DNA of 64,000 nt from Rhytidiadelphus loreus (Eukaryota > Streptophyta > Bryopsida > Hypnales > Hylocomiaceae): contig OX344762.1 of the NCBI GenBank assembly GCA_947034895.1, positions 19,572,760 through 19,636,759 of the forward strand, read 5' to 3'. Shown piece by piece: positions 59,704 to 64,000 of the stretch. The position numbers and the translations under genes are program-made. The first letter of the stretch is position 1. Every line of letters starts with the position of its first letter. The notes beneath the pieces were generated by a model that saw only the letters and a program-made list of their open reading frames with translations, was not told the DNA's origin and made no database searches.

Positions 59704-60959
59704 TATATAAATTATACAACATTTTACTCCTAGAATTTGAATTATGTACTAAAATATAACAAGATATAACCATTGGATTGATAATTCAACAATAAACATC
59801 TTTTGTTAATGCTACTTTAACACCTAAACCTTACCATGCTCAAACACAATACTATAAATATTGAATACAAGACCTAATTTTGTACCTTCAATTTTGAAGG
59901 TAGAACAATGATTCTAATTGGAAGTGCTATGTGTCATTGGATCTTGCTCACTATAAATACAAACTTTTGTTAATACTATATACTAGTCAATTTATGCACC
60001 TTCCATGTCAAATCACTATAACAAAAGCAATGTTTTATGATTGCAAAAAACGACTGCAGTCAATTGTAAAATCAAAAAATATGACTGACGCAAAAATCAC
60101 TGTAGATGACTCGGAATATGACTGCAGCAGTCGTTTAGAAGCAGTCGCTTCAAACATCAGTCATATTGGCAGTCATATAAGTTGAGGGGTATAAATACCC
60201 ATAATTAGCCATAGTATGCCAACAAGGCGTATATTTTGACTTTCATTGACTTTTTCTTGAGCTGCCCGGGTAAATGAAAAAATCCTATGTGGAATATGAC
60301 TGCGTTGAGTCATATTTTTTGAAGACGTGGAAGATGACTGCTCAGTCATATTTTGTGGAATATGACTGCGTTGAGTCATATTTTTTGATGACGTGGAATA
60401 TGACTACGTTAAGTCATATTTTTCGATGACGTGAAATATGACTGTGGTGAGTCATATTTTTTGATGATTTGTAAAACGACTCTTCTCAGTCATATTTTTC
60501 AGTCATATTGAGAGCACCTAGTCATTTTTTGGAAATTATTATAATCATTTTGTGACTCCAAGTAGTCATTTTTTTATTGATATGTATTTTGAACTATGAA
60601 TTGAACAAATCATACAACGATTGTAGGATACCTAAGCATATTTGCAATCATACATTAAAATGATTTAACAATTGAATAAAAGATTTCATGTAGTTAAAAA
60701 CAAATACATTATTTTAAAGATATACAAGAAACAATTATATTGGAGAGGGAATATATAAGAAGGAATGTGACTCCTTTCAATGACATTTATAATTTATTAG
60801 TCACAAATACAAAATATGTATATCACAATGAATTATTTACACAAGTCAATGAAGACTATATTTCTTACAATAATATGAAGTGAGTTGTAAGTAGCCTCCA
60901 ATGACTTTGTTCCAATTTTGTTGCCTGCATATACAATTAAAGAAATAGGAGGTTAATTT

Positions 60960-61500
60960 TTAATGAACATATAACAAAGCTCAATCTTCAAAAGTTTACA
61001 ACAATAGAAAATATGTGATACAAATTTAGGGTAAGAAGAAAAACAGTGGTGTTGCAAGGAACAAGAAGAAAAAAGGCAACAAGTGCTAAAAGATAACAAC
61101 AAATACAAGTTAAAATGCACAAGAAACAATAAGGAGCAACTACTAAGAGGTAACAAGAAACAACAAAAAAGAATTAAGATGCAACAAAAAGAAACAAGAA
61201 ACAAAAAGAGAGAACAAAAAGTAAGAAAGAAAAAATAAGGAGAAGAAAAAATTAAGATGCAAGAAGAAAAAAACAAGAAGCAAGTGTAAAGATGCAACAA
61301 AAAAACAACTCTAAGAAGTAAGAGTAACTCAAGATGCAATAAAAGACAACAACTAAGAAGCAAAAGTGAATTCAAGATGCAACAAAACACAACAATTAAG
61401 AAACAAGAGTGAACTCAAAATGCAACAAAACACAACAATTAAGAAACAAGAGTGAACTCAAAGAGACAAGAGACAACAAAAGGTAAGGAAGAAGAGTAAA
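60960..61500. repeat. CAACAA/AAGAA-rich repeat region in the CACTA element
   Basis: The plus strand is almost free of T and built of AACAAGAA, GATGCAACAAAA and similar words. Near its right end a 43-bp unit is duplicated exactly, starting TGCAACAAAACAC at 61378 and 61421. The complementary strand gives a long Leu/Ser/Cys/Phe-rich open frame (61390-60953) that I regard as a compositional artefact. Confidence 0.8.
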
Positions 61501-61507
61501 AAACAAT

Positions 61508-61675
61508 GGCTAGGATTTCAAAACCCTAAAAAAATGACGGCTAGGGTTTCAAAACCTTAAAAAGTGGTGGCTAGGGTTTCAAAACCCTTAAAAGATGATG
61601 GCTAGGGTTTCAAAACCCTAAAAAGTGGTGTCTAGGGTTTCAAAACCTTTAAAAAGTGGTGATTAGGTTTGAAAA
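61508..61675. repeat. 30-31-bp minisatellite with telo-box palindromes
   Basis: CTAGGGTTTCAAAACCCT-type units recur at about 61510, 61541, 61571, 61602, 61632 and 61662. Each unit is a small palindrome of TAGGGTTT and AAACCCTA, the latter being the plant telo-box. Confidence 0.9.
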
Positions 61676-62010
61676 TTTTGAACAATAGCTTGTCTATATT
61701 TTTTTTGATTGCCCATTTTTTTAGGTTGCCCAAAAACAAAAAAATGTTACTACCATGAAAATATGACTAATAATATAACTCAATGTTCTCAAACGAGTTC
61801 CCTATCGTTCCCTATGAAATACTTTGGTGTTCCCAACGGACGTATAATATACGCCCGTAAAGTACAAGACCCAAAAACGACTGGCAGTCATATTTTGCAG
61901 TCATATTTTTCCCCAAGGTATTGACTTCCAAGAATATGACTGCGAGTAGTCGCCAGTCATCCTCAGTCATATTTTTGCAATCATAAAACACTGCCGTTGT
62001 TGTAGTGAAT

Positions 62011-62405
62011 ACACAAAAGAATCCATGTTGTGTCAAAATTTGCACTTTCTATATTGGGATATGGCAACCAACTTACTATTAACAAGAACCTCCCTAAACT
62101 AGTCATTCTAAATTTTAAAAAAACTTAGAACCATAATCTCCAAATTTTCAATAAGGTGGGTACATATAAAAATTTATCCTCTATTTTGGAGCCATTAGTT
62201 TTATATTTCATCCAGCTAATTCAAGACCCTACTACAAACTATCTCTTGTGATGGTGCATCCACCATACAAGTTACAATTAACACACACTTTCTCTGTAAA
62301 AATTGAGAGCCGTTGATCTCATAAACAAGAATTCTCCCCCTCCAATGCCATTGATCTTATAACATAGATACAAATACCAAGAGATATGGATACTCTGGGA
62401 TACAT

Positions 62406-62438
<33 letters not shown>

Positions 62439-63066
62439 TATGTATGTATGTATGTATGTATATATATGGAACTTAGATACAAATACATACGAAAATCCCA
62501 CTAATATATCCTATATCAATTGGTGACCACATTGCTCCTCAAAAATACAAATATGTGTGTGGTACGGTACTTTCCAATTAGTAATATAAATTAACTAATT
62601 CACATTGGGGGCTATAATTAAAAAAGCCATCTTCTCAAACTAATTGAGTTGTCCCCTGTAAACAACTATGCATTCAAAACACAGATACATACTAGGCTCT
62701 CCAAACATATATGAATTGAAAGCTGAGATTGAAAGTTTCCAAATTTGGTCATCTTTCAATAAGTAATTAATTCTTCTATTTTCCTCCAAGCTGAAAAAAT
62801 ACCTCAGATTTTTGATTCAGTGTGACCAGCTTTTCCATTCAGGGAGGTCAGTGTAACAAGGCCAATACATTTTTTGTAATGACCTATCCAAAAAGTAGCA
62901 CCAAATTTTTTTGAATCCAAGGCTCGCAACTTTTCTCCGGACTTTGTGCCTAAAAATTTAATCAACGGTTGAGCCCAATAAGGTGAAAATGTCCAAACTT
63001 GTCTGTGTAGTACCCATTCCTAACAAGTGGACTACTATTGAAAGTGTCCCCAAAAGTTTAATTAAG
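62011..63066. other. Unassigned sequence with GATAC tract 4 and a CATA/TATA/TGTA microsatellite
   Basis: 62345-62500 is GATAC/AATAC-rich after a GCCGTTGATCTC motif (62311), like 25390-25630 and 28440-28655. 62401-62467 is a perfect-looking palindrome of CATA, TATA and TGTA units. No gene recognised. Confidence 0.5.
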
Positions 63067-63070
63067 TTAA

Positions 63071-64000
63071 CCCCTAGAGGTCCAAACACCATTTTTGAAC
63101 AACATAGTGATTTTGGGCAGCTCACTACGAATGGAATTTTTATTTCTTTTCTTTGAAAATTTCACACAACATGTGCTTGAAGAGTGGCTTTAAGGTGCAA
63201 CAATTTTCATAACTTTTGACTGCATGGTTAAAAAGTTATTGCTTGATATGTAGTTTTTGTTGCTTAGTGGACAACCGGGCAACTAAAAAAACTTCTTTAA
63301 AAATCACTTTTTAAGAAATAAAAATTTGAAATTGATTTTCTAAATGTATATGTACATGGAAAGCTTTCAATCATTCCATTTTGATTAATGAGATGAAACT
63401 TAAGGTATGAGGAGTTCTAGTTTGAAGGTAGTTTGCAAGTAGTTTTGCAATCTCTACTGTAAGCAAGACTTTAAGATAAACTTTGAAGTCCTTTATTTAA
63501 CTCAATTTTCAATATTTATGAAAAAATAAAAACAATAAGTGTACATTTTTTATTACAACATTACAACCATTGGGATTGGCATTTTTCAATTCCATAAATA
63601 AATTGTTAACAATTTAGTATTTTGAATCATTCTCTACTTCTTTCTACATACTATGTTTATCCTATATGTTGTACAATTCCAATTGACCTAAAATTTTTCA
63701 CGCATGTAGCAAACTTGCCTTGAAGAATGATTCCAAAGAAGAACCACCATTTTGTACATTTTTTCATACAAATGTGACCTTTTGAAGCACAATTGCCTAG
63801 TTTTTCACAGGGCCCCCCAAAGGATTTTTGTAACTTCAAACACTAATATCTTTGCAATCTACGTGGTGGAAATTTCTGAATTTTTTTTCCACATCTTCTC
63901 AAACCCGCATATTACAAGGTCCTACAGTCACATGTGTCTAAAAATGATATTTTTGTAAAATTTGGTGCTTGTACCAGAAATGACAGTTTTTGAGCTTTTT
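63071..64000 (+). mobile_element. Family C element, cut by the window edge
   Basis: Begins CCCCTAGAGGTCCAAACACC after TTAA (63067-63070) and follows 10652-11600 to the end of the window. The right tip is outside. Confidence 0.7.

Larger units (their letters stand above)
60014..62007. mobile_element. Non-autonomous CACTA element (1,994 bp)
   Basis: Left tip CACTATAACAAAAGCAATG; right tip, complementary strand, CACTACAACAACGGCAGTG; both continue TTTTATGATTGCAAAAA, giving 32 of 36 matching. The 3-bp target duplication AAT is exact (60011-60013 and 62008-62010). Subterminal regions hold many AATATGACTG and CAGTCATATTTTT units in both orientations (60060-60530 and 61875-61975), probable transposase-binding sites. 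The interior has a purine-rich region and a telo-box minisatellite; no transposase. Confidence 0.92.

Noticed and set aside
60953..61390. 145-residue Leu/Ser/Cys/Phe-rich frame on the minus strand
   Set aside because: Compositional by-product of the T-poor plus strand inside a non-autonomous CACTA element.
1..64000. tRNA or rRNA genes
   Set aside because: No cloverleaf-compatible segment with a GTTCGA-type T-loop in the right context and no rRNA core sequence was seen by eye; a tRNA search program would be decisive.

Overview
This window looks like nuclear DNA of a land plant: AT-rich and dominated by repeats, with a few intron-containing gene remnants of plant families. These are a LAV-type B3 transcription factor (related to ABI3, FUS3 and LEC2), an MLO fragment, and a plant-type PIF/Harbinger transposase with its Myb/SANT partner. 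The LTR retrotransposon is a chromovirus whose RT/RNase H and chromodomain resemble the Tf1/sushi/Tcn1-like group more than typical flowering-plant chromoviruses. A non-flowering plant (bryophyte, lycophyte, fern or gymnosperm) is possible, but the species cannot be fixed from this sequence. No tRNA, rRNA or CRISPR array was seen.

Layout. 1-5 kb: a minus-strand B3 gene with a GC-rich first exon and at least six exons whose phases all fit. 5-36 kb: a mosaic of small non-autonomous DNA elements. Most are 0.2-1.0 kb, have tips beginning CCC or a near variant, and are flanked by TTAA or CTAA; I call these families A, C, D, F and G. Between them lie CATTAGATG-tipped MITEs (family B), CACTA-tipped hairpins (one with 77-bp perfect arms), a 223-bp element with an 11-bp target duplication, a TTA-flanked foldback inside a TA-flanked element inside a 53-bp tandem array, an 18-bp minisatellite and GATAC-rich low-complexity tracts. 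30.46-39.91 kb: a candidate 9.45-kb CACTA-like element (tips CACAGG, target duplication AGT) carrying MLO exons, unidentified exons and a decayed minus-strand repeat protein. 45.69-51.45 kb: a complete 5.76-kb Ty3/gypsy chromovirus with 236-bp LTRs, 5-bp target duplication ATTGA and a disrupted pol. 54-58 kb: a decayed PIF/Harbinger pair in convergent orientation. 59-62 kb: family B MITEs and a 1,994-bp CACTA element with target duplication AAT. 63 kb to the end: a family C copy cut by the window edge.

The most interesting signals are: (i) the many TTAA/CTAA-flanked, CCC-tipped elements, a signature usually linked to piggyBac-like transposition, in apparently plant DNA; (ii) a possible self-priming site in the chromovirus, where ten bases just inside the 5' LTR are complementary to ten bases about 32 bp downstream of the LTR TATA-like box; (iii) two long hairpins that could give small RNAs; and (iv) gene-fragment capture by the large CACTA-like element.
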